DNA of 64,000 nucleotides from Oceanospirillaceae bacterium (GTDB taxonomy: Bacteria; Pseudomonadota; Gammaproteobacteria; Pseudomonadales; Litoribrevibacteraceae), in NCBI GenBank assembly GCA_015665455.1, contig JADFAD010000006.1, positions 124,001 to 188,000 of the forward strand. The letters are read 5' to 3'. Of the stretch, positions 54,906 through 64,000 are shown piece after piece. A program made the translations under genes and the position numbers. Each line of letters begins with the position of its first letter. Within the stretch, counting starts at the first letter, position 1. The notes under the pieces are model-generated. The model was not told the origin of the DNA. It ran no database searches and saw only the letters and a program-made list of their open reading frames with translations.

Positions 54906-54935
54906 TAATAAACCAATTAAAAGTTATCCGCTCTA

Positions 54936-55697
54936 CTACCAGAGCTTTTCTCTTACCTGAAAAATAATATCATCAGGCTGTTGATTACCTACCCAAGTTT
55001 GACCAACTAAATCAACACTTCGTTTTCTAACCTTTACGCCACCCCAGCCTTTATTCATAAGAAAAGCTGATGCAAGCGCGCTTCCATCTTTACCTGATTG
55101 CACGTTCAGAGTAATACCTTTTTCATCGTTCGTAAGCTTTCCAACGATATCAGGTAACTCTATATTCTCAATTCCTTTTCTTCCTGGGTAGCTCGCTTTC
55201 GCTTCTTTCCACAACAAGCGTCCTTCAGCAAGCTCAAAGATTTTATTTTCATGATCAAACACTAAGCCCAAGTCAAAAACACTAACTGATCCTCCACCTG
55301 AGACTTTTTGGGATTTCAAGTAAGGATTTATCATAGGAACAGAAAGCGTTCCATTGAGCTGTGAGATCGTTATCTGTTTTTGGGAAACAGTAATGACACC
55401 ATGTAAGTCAGCGTCTTTTCCTGATTGAACTCTTACAGAGAGCTCCGGACTTAATAGAACTAAGGAAAGAGGGTTAAGATCCCAATCTATATGCATTGAT
55501 AGGTCTTGATAGTCCACCATACCGGAAGCATTCCAGACGGAGCCACTCAATGAGGAGACATTCAAAGGTAAATTCGGCGTGTTCTCTTTAATAAGTTTCC
55601 AAGCATAATGGGCAGGGAAATTTGCCAAGACAAACAGAAAAAACAACACAACTGTAAGCAACACGTACCAACGTGAAGCTTTAATTACTGACCACAA
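54936..55697 (-). CDS. gspN: Type II secretion system protein GspN
   Basis: 253 residues. N-terminal transmembrane anchor (about 10-30) followed by a periplasmic beta-rich domain with typical T2SSN features (ANFPAHYAWKLIKENTPNLPLNVSSLSGSVWNASG). GspN is an accessory T2SS component absent from some systems. It leads the gspN-gspC-gspD operon, 30 bases before gspC. Confidence 0.92.
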   Translation of the reverse strand: MWSVIKASRWYVLLTVVLFFLFVLANFPAHYAWKLIKENTPNLPLNVSSLSGSVWNASGMVDYQDLSMHIDWDLNPLSLVLLSPELSVRVQSGKDADLHGVITVSQKQITISQLNGTLSVPMINPYLKSQKVSGGGSVSVFDLGLVFDHENKIFELAEGRLLWKEAKASYPGRKGIENIELPDIVGKLTNDEKGITLNVQSGKDGSALASAFLMNKGWGGVKVRKRSVDLVGQTWVGNQQPDDIIFQVREKLW

Positions 55698-55893
55698 ATG
55701 GAATCCCTCTAATCAATCCTTGAGCCTAGTTATTATTTTATATTGCGCCCTATTATAGAGAGGACATGAGCTAGCACAACCACCCACTCAGGTAATTTGG
55801 TCGTTTTTCGACTTTGTTACACATTTTGACCGCTATTCACCCTTTATATACTTCCTTTTTTACGTAAAGCTTACAAAACTATGTATTAGAAAC

Positions 55894-55921
55894 CAAAAAA
55901 CCCTGCACAAGTGCAGGGTTT
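55894..55921 (-). terminator. Rho-independent terminator after groEL
   Basis: Stem aaaccctgcac/gtgcagggttt with a tight loop; on the minus strand it is followed by a T run (complement of the aaaaaa at 55895-55900). Confidence 0.8.
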
Positions 55922-55948
55922 CCGGTGTTTCTGTATTAAGCGAATGAA

Positions 55949-57607
<1,659 letters not shown>

Positions 57608-57677
57608 TTACCTAAATAAATGAATTCGAAACTAAGATTGATTACAAAACAAATAATCAACCAATAAAGATTACTAA

Positions 57678-57968
57678 TTAAGCTTCAATCACACCGAAGA
57701 TTTCAGCTTCACCAAGAACCAATAGCTCTTCACCTTCAACTGTTACAGTGTTCTGAACATAACCACCGAATAAAACAGTATCACCAACTTTAAGATCTAC
57801 AGGGCGAACATCACCATTTTCTAAAATTCGGCCATTACCTACAGCTAAAACTTCACCTTGATTCGGCTTCTCTGTAGCTGAACCTGGCAAAACGATACCG
57901 CCAGCAGATTTAGTTTCTTCTTCCTTACGACGTACAACTACACGATCACCTAGAGGACGAATTTTCAT
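57678..57968 (-). CDS. groES: 10 kDa co-chaperonin GroES
   Basis: 96 residues. The mobile loop region ([21 protein letters not shown]) and the start [13 protein letters not shown] are typical. It caps the GroEL chamber. It is the first gene of the groESL operon. Confidence 0.99.
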   Translation of the reverse strand: MKIRPLGDRVVVRRKEEETKSAGGIVLPGSATEKPNQGEVLAVGNGRILENGDVRPVDLKVGDTVLFGGYVQNTVTVEGEELLVLGEAEIFGVIEA

Positions 57969-58043
57969 CTTTAAGTGTCTCCCACTTAATACATTAATGT
58001 TGATAGATAAGTGCTGATAGCAGCACTAAAATTGATAGTTCTT

Positions 58044-58074
58044 TATCTTGGGTCGAGCTTTTGAATTTCAAGGG
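58044..58074 (-). promoter_or_regulatory. Sigma-32 (RpoH)-type heat-shock promoter of groESL
   Basis: On the minus strand, CCCTTGAAA, a 13-base spacer and CCCAAGATA. This fits the RpoH pattern CTTGAAA-N(11-16)-CCCCATnT closely at -35 and partly at -10. It lies about 76 bases upstream of groES. Confidence 0.65.
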
Positions 58075-58117
58075 TACATAAATGAAAAAAAACACTTTTA
58101 TTCATTCAATGTATTAC

Positions 58118-58612
58118 TTAACCATCTTTCCTTTCAAATTCACCTTCAATTACACCGCCAGAAGGTTTCCCTCTATGCAGATCTGAGTGAGAGGGCCTAT
58201 GAGTAAAGGTACTTCCCATTTGAGCGCCGCTTGCCTGTGCTTGCATAGACTGAGCAGCAATGATCTTCATCCTGCTCATACCGTAAGCAATATACATATG
58301 ACGAGATCCAGGTAATAGACATGAGAAACCAATGACATCTGTCACTAGGCCAGGCGTAAGAAGTAAGGCGCCACCCACTGCAAGCACAATCCCTTCAACC
58401 ATTTCTTTCGCTGGCATTTCACCACTGGCTAAGCGATAGTTCGCTTTAGTTAACGTTTTTAAGCCTTGCTGTCGTAATAGGTTTACACCAATAAAAGCCG
58501 TTCCTAGAATTAGAGCAACCGTTGGCCAAACGCCTAGCCAACCACCTATCTTAAGTAGGATAATTAATTCAATTACAGGGAGCGTACAAAACAACAAAAA
58601 CAGCCAACGCAT
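58118..58612 (-). CDS. fxsA: FxsA family membrane protein
   Basis: 164 residues. Four hydrophobic segments with the FxsA core (PVIELIILLKIGGWLGVWPTVALILGTAFIG, LLTPGLVTDVIGF). FxsA suppresses F-exclusion of phage T7 in E. coli when overproduced; its normal role is unclear. Its position just upstream of groES is conserved. It is divergent from the alkyltransferase-like gene. Confidence 0.93.
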   Translation of the reverse strand: MRWLFLLFCTLPVIELIILLKIGGWLGVWPTVALILGTAFIGVNLLRQQGLKTLTKANYRLASGEMPAKEMVEGIVLAVGGALLLTPGLVTDVIGFSCLLPGSRHMYIAYGMSRMKIIAAQSMQAQASGAQMGSTFTHRPSHSDLHRGKPSGGVIEGEFERKDG

Positions 58613-58675
58613 ATGAACTCCAATCCTTAATTTGATACTAAATTAGTTTCTAAACCCTAAAAGGTTTTACACACC

Positions 58676-58996
58676 GTGAATGACTCTAGACAACAATTCA
58701 ACGATGCCGTTCTTTATATATTGGGACAAATTCCAAAAGGTAAAGTGGTTACATACGGAAATATTGCAAAATTAGCAGGCTACCCCTCTCACTCAAGGCA
58801 TGTTGGTCGTGTTCTTAAGAATCTACCTAAGGATTCCACTCTGCCTTGGTTTCGAGTAATTAATGGACAAGGCAGAATTTCATTCCCAGAACAATCAGAA
58901 CGCTATCAATTGCAAAAGGGTTTATTAGAAAGTGAAGGCATTGTTTTTATTTCTGGAAAAATAAACCTTAAACAGTACGCTTGGAGTGTCGGCTAA
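58676..58996 (+). CDS. Alkyltransferase-like protein (ATL, YbaZ/Atl1 type)
   Basis: 106 residues with the MGMT C-terminal DNA-binding fold (VLYILGQIPKGKVVTYGNIAKLAGYPSHSRHVGRVL). The alkyl-acceptor motif PCHRV is replaced by PWFRV, with Trp58 in the cysteine position, so it cannot transfer alkyl groups. ATLs bind O6-alkylguanine and hand the lesion to nucleotide excision repair. The start is GTG; AAGG lies about 13 bases upstream, so the exact start is slightly uncertain. Confidence 0.92.
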   Translation: MNDSRQQFNDAVLYILGQIPKGKVVTYGNIAKLAGYPSHSRHVGRVLKNLPKDSTLPWFRVINGQGRISFPEQSERYQLQKGLLESEGIVFISGKINLKQYAWSVG

Positions 58997-59031
58997 TCAT
59001 TGATTAGCAACTGTTCTTCCAATGCATACCT

Positions 59032-60366
59032 TCATTCTGCGCGACTCAATTTAGAGTAGCTTGTATCCGATGTATTCCAGGGTGCAACCCTAAATAAGAG
59101 CAACATTCCCGGTATCGCGAATGCTGTACACAGTAAGAAAAAGTTAGTCCAGCCGAGACCTTGAGCAGATATGCCAAAGAACTCCAATATTGGGAACGCA
59201 ACAGGGTTTTCAACGGCATCAGCACCTTCGACTAAATAACCGGTTAGCGCATTGGCAAACGTTCTAGGCAATGCTGCAATAGCGGTAAAAAGAGCCAATT
59301 GAGTCGCGGTATAGTTTGTATTTGTTGACCTCGCAATAAACGCAACAAAGGCAGCGGTTCCAAGCCCAACACCAAGATACTCAAGCGCAATGACAATGCC
59401 CAGCACCCATAGATCATCCCCCACTTCAGCTAAAACAGCAAAACCTAAAATAGTAATAATCTGAACTAAACCAAATAGCCATAAGGATCGGTTGATGCCT
59501 ATTCGAACCATCAACAGGCCACCTAAAAGGCCACCAATAATCGCGGGCCAAAGCGCTGCGTGCTTGGCAACTAAACCGATTTCAGTAAGATTGAATCCCA
59601 AATCAATATAAAAAGGCGTCGATAATGCTGTTGCCATACTGTCGCCCAGTTTATATAGAAAGATGAATGCCAGTATCTCAAAAGCCCGCAATCGGCCTAA
59701 GCGCTGAAAGAATTCCTTGAAGGGCTCTACTACGGCATCTTTAAGTGACAGGGGGGGATTCGTATTACCATTGGGTTCTCTTATAACCAACGTCATGCCT
59801 ATGCCCGCGAGCATGAAGCACGCGACTACGATATATACCCAGACCCAATCAACATGATCCGCCAAGATTAAAGCTAATGACCCGGGAATGAGTCCCGCTA
59901 TTCGGTAAGCATTAACATGAATGGAATTCCCCAACCCCAGTTCAGCGTCCGGCAATATCTCTCTTCGATATGCATCAAGAACAATGTCTTGGCTAGCGCT
60001 AAAGAATGCGATGGCAGCGGCTAAATAAGCAATCGTCCAAAGAGAGTCTAAAGGGTTAAGAAAACCCATAACGCCCATGGATAATAAAAGTAAGACTTGA
60101 GAAATTAACATCCAACCACGGCGACGCCCTAAAAACGGAGGAACGTAACGATCCATCATTGGCGCCCAAATAAACTTCCATGTGTAAGGCAAACCAATAA
60201 GAGCAAATAAGCCAATTTCTTTTAAGCTGACGGCTTCACTTCGTAACCAGGCAGGAATGAGTGTATATACAAAGTACAGAGGTAAGCCCGAGGTAAACCC
60301 CGTAAATATGCAGATCAACATTCTGCGATTAAAGAGCGCTTCCTTAATTGTTTCCTTACGAGGCAT
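59032..60366 (-). CDS. ampG: AmpG-family muropeptide permease (MFS)
   Basis: 444 residues from the ATG at 60366 (AAAGGA upstream; a TTG three codons earlier is too close). Twelve or more transmembrane helices with the AmpG start FTGFTSGLPLYFV and IGLPYTWKFIWAPMMDRYVPPFLGRRRGWM. AmpG imports anhydro-muropeptides from peptidoglycan turnover for recycling, and in many species affects beta-lactamase induction. It stands alone, convergent with the ATL gene. Confidence 0.9.
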   Translation of the reverse strand: MPRKETIKEALFNRRMLICIFTGFTSGLPLYFVYTLIPAWLRSEAVSLKEIGLFALIGLPYTWKFIWAPMMDRYVPPFLGRRRGWMLISQVLLLLSMGVMGFLNPLDSLWTIAYLAAAIAFFSASQDIVLDAYRREILPDAELGLGNSIHVNAYRIAGLIPGSLALILADHVDWVWVYIVVACFMLAGIGMTLVIREPNGNTNPPLSLKDAVVEPFKEFFQRLGRLRAFEILAFIFLYKLGDSMATALSTPFYIDLGFNLTEIGLVAKHAALWPAIIGGLLGGLLMVRIGINRSLWLFGLVQIITILGFAVLAEVGDDLWVLGIVIALEYLGVGLGTAAFVAFIARSTNTNYTATQLALFTAIAALPRTFANALTGYLVEGADAVENPVAFPILEFFGISAQGLGWTNFFLLCTAFAIPGMLLLFRVAPWNTSDTSYSKLSRAE

Positions 60367-60713
60367 GAAACCCAAAGTCCTTTAAAAAATGGATAAAGCT
60401 AATATATGACAGATAAACTAACACAGCTTGCCAGTTTAGAACCGAAAAAAAGCACATAACAACGAGCATCTGCTTAAAACCCAACTTTTTACCCCAACCT
60501 TTTCCTGCTATTCCTCCGAATTGTTAACTTTGTCTGAAAATTAAGAATTGAGCATGAACTCATTTTTCATTGATGGTACATTATTTTCAACAGAGCGTTG
60601 CAATAACAACACCAATAAGCAAAACGCCCAAAAAACTAATAATTAACTATAAAAATACCTGGACACACAGGAAGTGCGTACCTTTAAGTAGTAGGGCCAA
60701 CGGGGACTCAAAC
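60367..60713. other. Intergenic region upstream of the REC-GGDEF-like gene
   Basis: About 350 AT-rich bases between the divergent ampG and response-regulator genes. A frame open from 60570 continues into the downstream gene, but the better start at 60714 leaves it untranslated. I see no firm promoter, hairpin or small gene. Confidence 0.5.
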
Positions 60714-61721
60714 ATGACAGACACATCACTACCCATCGTTGTTGTAGACGATGCAAAATTTTCTGGCGCAATCGTCGAACGCACTTTGAAAAAAGCTGGA
60801 TATTCAAACATTCGAGTCGCCAGCCACCCCGCACAAGCACTTGAATTTTTGAAAAGTGAACCTGCCCGTCTCCTTATCGCAGACTGGATGATGCCGGATA
60901 TGGATGGGCTAACGCTCGCTCAACGCATCCGCCAAATGGATCAAAAAAAGCTACACTTTACGTACATTCTGTTATTAACAGGCAAAGAAAGTCCTGAAGC
61001 CTTATCTCATGCCTTCAGCCATGGCGTTGATGACTTTATTTATAAATCTGATATGCACCAGCAGCTGGTCCCTAGAGTTTCTGCGGCAGCAAGAACAACC
61101 AATATGTTGAACTTGCTTATGAGAAACAACACAACGCTAAAAAAGAACGTGCAAGTATTAGAGCGTTGCAATCATACCGACCTTCTTACAGGCTTAGGCA
61201 ATAAGCGTTTAGCGCTAAAAACGCTTACGAATTCTATTAAGCAAGTGGAAAGCAGACAAGGCGCCGTATGCTGCATAGTTTTCAATCTAGATAATATAGA
61301 TGAAATAGAACAACACCATAAGGGCCCTATCGCTCAAGAAATGGTTAAGGGCGCGGCTCAGCGCCTCCAGAACTTAGTAAGACCTCTGGACGTGATAACA
61401 CGCCTAAGTAAAAATCAGTTTGCTATTATCACTATGCAAGATTCAGCTGAGTCATGTGGCGCGGTATCGTTTAAACGAATCTATGAAGGCATTGCAAGCA
61501 AACCTTATGCAACGCCAGCAGGGTACCTCACCCTTCAGGTTAGCGGCTCATTAATCAGTGCTGAAAGATTGGGGAATATGCCTACCGCTCAACAACTTTT
61601 GAATACCACCATTTCTAACTTAGAAATTGCTCGAGAAAAGAACGGTATTCACGGAACTCAATGGCATTCACAAACACCGCAAATTAACGATTTCCCTAGC
61701 CCTGTGGCATTACCACAATAA
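60714..61721 (+). CDS. Response regulator with degenerate GGDEF domain
   Basis: 335 residues from the ATG at 60714 (MTDTSLPIVVVDDAKF), preceded by GGGGA; this gives a standard receiver start. The receiver (about 5-125) has the acidic pair VVDDAK, phosphoacceptor Asp57 in ADWMMPDMDG and the conserved lysine. The C-terminal half is GGDEF-like (HTDLLTGLGNKRLALKTL) but the motif is SKNQF, so it should not make c-di-GMP. It may act as a signal receiver or by protein contacts. It is monocistronic. Confidence 0.87.
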   Translation: MTDTSLPIVVVDDAKFSGAIVERTLKKAGYSNIRVASHPAQALEFLKSEPARLLIADWMMPDMDGLTLAQRIRQMDQKKLHFTYILLLTGKESPEALSHAFSHGVDDFIYKSDMHQQLVPRVSAAARTTNMLNLLMRNNTTLKKNVQVLERCNHTDLLTGLGNKRLALKTLTNSIKQVESRQGAVCCIVFNLDNIDEIEQHHKGPIAQEMVKGAAQRLQNLVRPLDVITRLSKNQFAIITMQDSAESCGAVSFKRIYEGIASKPYATPAGYLTLQVSGSLISAERLGNMPTAQQLLNTTISNLEIAREKNGIHGTQWHSQTPQINDFPSPVALPQ

Positions 61722-62160
61722 GAGTATGCTTAAACATTTGATTGGCTTAGCTTGGTGAGCATCCCAAGCGAGCTGTTCAATTGCTACGAACTATTATTCC
61801 TTTAATTAATTTCTTAACGTATTCTGCTTCAATCTCTATCCTCTATGGATTACTCCTAAAGCAAAGGAATAACTCCATCCCTCTACAAAGAACGCAAAAT
61901 CTCAAATACACTATTAACCTTGTATAAGCTTGTATTTAATCGTCCGAATATGACGGATATGAACATTATGCTAATCTAACTTTGAATATAAAAATGTATC
62001 AGCGAATTGAAACTGAAATTAAGAACCAGTGAAGACTCAAAAGGTATGGTAAGCAACGACATACCAAGCGAGTAAACATAACAAAACAAACATGGTATGA
62101 GGCCTTCGTTAAATGGCCTTTCATGCTCTAAGACTAAAATCATGAGTTGGTATATACGCT
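61722..62160. other. Intergenic region without a recognisable gene
   Basis: 439 bases between the REC gene and the panE-like gene. It contains a ggtatg/catacc six-base inverted repeat (62043-62065) and an aggcc/ggcct repeat (62100-62119), neither with a U tract. Nothing else is supported. Confidence 0.5.
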
Positions 62161-63069
62161 TTGGAACTTAATACCTTAGATCGTTGGCATATTGCAGGCC
62201 CTGGTGCCATAGGGCTCCTTTATCACTCAATGCTAGCAAGCAAAGCAGATCAACAAAATTTTGAGCGACCGCTACTAATTAATCGAAACCTGAATCTCGG
62301 ATTTTCGAAGTACAGAGTTAGAGATCTATCAGGCTTCGAAAAATCCGTCACTTCAGATTGGTTTGTGGGTCAGCACAAAATTAATAAGCTGATTATCTCA
62401 ACAAAAAGTTACCAGGTAATTGGCTGTATTCAGGCTCTGACACCTTACCTTACACCTAATTGCAGCATTATATTGCTCCACAACGGATTGGGCATTCAAC
62501 AAGAAGCCGAAATACACTGGCCCCACTTCCAATTTTATTTTGCATCATCAACTGAAGGCGTTTGGAAAGAGTCATCAGATAAAATCATCCATGCTGGGTT
62601 AGGCGCAACCGTTATTGGTCAACAAAACCTTCAAGCCCCCGACTGGTGGTCTCAAGAGTTTGCTACTCTAAGGGGATTTCAGTGGGATCAAAATATACTC
62701 AACAGACTGCATTTAAAAGTTGCAATCAATTCGGCAATTAACCCACTGACAATACTCTATGAATGTCAGAATGGTTCTCTGATTGATCAAGGCTCCAAGC
62801 AAGCAATGCTTTCCGCATTGTGTAAAGAAAGCAATTCAGTGTTAAGTACAGCAGGATACCCAATTTCAAATCTTGAAGAAATTGTCATTGATGTGGCCCT
62901 AAAAACAGGGGCAAATTTCTCTTCGAGCTATCAAGACTGGAAAAGCAATCGTAAAACAGAGATCAACAATATGAACGGTTATATACAGGCGCTGGCTAAA
63001 AGGTATGGACTGCCTACACCAACTCATGACACAGTTATGTCAAGCCTGTTAAACAAAGCCACTATTTAG
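62161..63069 (+). CDS. panE: 2-dehydropantoate 2-reductase-like protein (PanE/ApbA family)
   Basis: 302 residues. NADPH-dependent ketopantoate reductase of pantothenate synthesis. Rossmann start IAGPGAIGLLYHSML, LLHNGLGIQQE, the catalytic-lysine segment KVAINSAINPLTILYEC and EINNMNGYI near the end. The only in-frame start before a TGA at 62143 is TTG, with no clear ribosome site, so the start is less certain. It is eight bases before the next gene and may share its transcript. Confidence 0.87.
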   Translation: MELNTLDRWHIAGPGAIGLLYHSMLASKADQQNFERPLLINRNLNLGFSKYRVRDLSGFEKSVTSDWFVGQHKINKLIISTKSYQVIGCIQALTPYLTPNCSIILLHNGLGIQQEAEIHWPHFQFYFASSTEGVWKESSDKIIHAGLGATVIGQQNLQAPDWWSQEFATLRGFQWDQNILNRLHLKVAINSAINPLTILYECQNGSLIDQGSKQAMLSALCKESNSVLSTAGYPISNLEEIVIDVALKTGANFSSSYQDWKSNRKTEINNMNGYIQALAKRYGLPTPTHDTVMSSLLNKATI

Positions 63070-63077
63070 CAAACATT

Positions 63078-64000
63078 ATGACCAGTAGATTAAAAAACTA
63101 TTTTTCTCATCGCAAGATCAATCAAAAACTTTTGATCATGTTGATTACTACTGGGTTAGTAACTGTCATTCTAAGCACCGTCACAACAATTAGTATTTGG
63201 CGTTTTGTCATTCACAGTCAAATCGAACCTGATTACTTCCGGAATATAAAGTTATTCACAGAAACCAGCACCAACCAAAAACAACTCAATAACATGCTTC
63301 CTGAGTTGCTCAATATTGATAAATCATCAATAAATACGCATCACATAGTGATTTTTAATGACCAAGGAAACATAAGTAGCCAAACAGGCAGAGGGACAAT
63401 AAATAATCCCCATAAGCATTTACATGAACTCTATGCAGGCTACCTACAAAAAGACCTTTTTTCCGCTGAAATTTTGGAAATCAAACTGAAGGACGGTTCA
63501 TCTTACACCCTACTTGTCGCATACCAATATAAAGCAGGGAAACTATTCACAAGCAAATTCATTTTGATGCTTATATCACTCTTACTAACCGCTGTATTAC
63601 TCATCCGAATCATTCAAATGCAAAGTAGACGATGGCTCATTGAACCCGTTTTACACCTCAAAGCTGTCACCCATCAAGTTTCCTCTCATCAAAATTACAG
63701 TGTTCGAGCTAACAAAGTTTACTATGACGAAATAGGAAACCTTGTTGATGCGTTTAATACGATGCTTAGCCAAATCCAAGCCCGTGACCACCTACTCACA
63801 GACGCAAGAGATAAAGCAAATCAAGCTCAAAAGAGAGCTGAAGTATCAACGCAAGAAATAAAGAAAACGAACTTTAGATTAGAAGAAGAAGCCAGAGTAA
63901 GATCTGCAATGGAAAGGAAACTTCTAGAGTTTCAGGACTTTCTTAATGGCATCATTAACTCCATGCCCTCAATAATGATAGCGCTAACGCCAAGATACCG
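63078..64000 (+). CDS. HAMP-domain membrane sensor protein, 3' end cut by window
   Basis: About 307 codons are visible from the ATG at 63078. Two transmembrane helices (about 19-42 and 160-180) flank a periplasmic domain of about 115 residues. A HAMP domain (about 188-235, EPVLHLKAVTHQVSS and YYDEIGNLVDAFNTMLSQIQ) and a coiled coil follow, and the last visible residues begin a PAS-like segment (FLNGIINSMPSIMIALTPRY). This is the front of a sensor kinase or diguanylate cyclase; the output domain lies beyond the window. Confidence 0.85.
   Translation, partial: MTSRLKNYFSHRKINQKLLIMLITTGLVTVILSTVTTISIWRFVIHSQIEPDYFRNIKLFTETSTNQKQLNNMLPELLNIDKSSINTHHIVIFNDQGNISSQTGRGTINNPHKHLHELYAGYLQKDLFSAEILEIKLKDGSSYTLLVAYQYKAGKLFTSKFILMLISLLLTAVLLIRIIQMQSRRWLIEPVLHLKAVTHQVSSHQNYSVRANKVYYDEIGNLVDAFNTMLSQIQARDHLLTDARDKANQAQKRAEVSTQEIKKTNFRLEEEARVRSAMERKLLEFQDFLNGIINSMPSIMIALTPRY

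Overview
The window looks like chromosome of an aerobic or facultative marine-type gammaproteobacterium. The DNA is AT-leaning (GC in the low 40s by eye) and gene-dense. The order aroQ-accB-accC-prmA-(DUF3426)-dusB-fis-purH-purD and the block fxsA-groES-groEL are classic gammaproteobacterial synteny. DUF2333, LapD/LapG, GspN-C-D and a DUF3336 patatin point towards Pseudomonadales/Oceanospirillales relatives, perhaps the Oleispira/Bermanella/Reinekea neighbourhood; that placement is inference. I see no prophage, insertion sequence, integron, CRISPR array or rRNA operon.

Layout. 1-8.1 kb: a truncated imelysin gene behind a Fur-like box, a large PAS-GGDEF-EAL protein, trmO, a VanZ-like protein, a DEAD-box helicase and two lipoproteins. 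8.3-11.9 kb: ackA-pta behind a near-perfect FNR/Anr site. 12-15.4 kb: a YihG-type acyltransferase, a cold-shock gene with a long leader, and a hyi-glxR-like pair. 15.6-24.3 kb: a MASE1 diguanylate cyclase, a patatin, a PAS-ASDEF-EAL phosphodiesterase, a LemA/M48 protease pair and an orphan protein. 24.4-29.3 kb (minus strand): hemolysin-III, a candidate 27-aa membrane peptide, moaE, moaD, moeA, a lipoprotein and a polysaccharide deacetylase. 29.4-31.3 kb: two initiator tRNA genes in a duplicated block, an HTH protein and ppa. 31.3-34.7 kb: a coiled-coil membrane protein and an RND transporter with an acidic repeat. 34.8-41.2 kb: an FNR-controlled bacteriohemerythrin, DUF2333, lapD, lapG and a divergent GcbA-like diguanylate cyclase. 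41.4-50.5 kb: the conserved aroQ-to-purD housekeeping block. 50.6-52 kb: a 30-aa peptide gene and an orphan periplasmic sensor. 52-55.7 kb: gspN-gspC-gspD of a type II secretion system. 55.9-60.4 kb: groESL behind a sigma-32-type promoter, fxsA, an alkyltransferase-like protein and ampG. 60.7-64 kb: a REC plus degenerate GGDEF protein, a panE-like gene and the start of a HAMP sensor kinase.

How the genes work together. Cyclic-di-GMP signalling dominates the accessory content. Two cyclases have intact GGEEF motifs, one protein has intact GGDEF and EAL, one is a phosphodiesterase with a dead GGDEF, LapD is degenerate at both motifs, and one REC protein has a dead GGDEF. The tightest functional unit is the LapD receptor and LapG periplasmic protease beside a divergent GcbA-type cyclase, which would together control release of a large surface adhesin encoded elsewhere. 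A second theme is oxygen: class-II-spaced FNR/Anr promoters precede both ackA-pta and the hemerythrin gene.

The most novel signals are two very small genes outside normal annotation (25247-25330 and 50691-50783), each with an independent terminator, and the output-less sensor at 50980-51993, in the slot where I recall Pseudomonas aeruginosa carrying retS.
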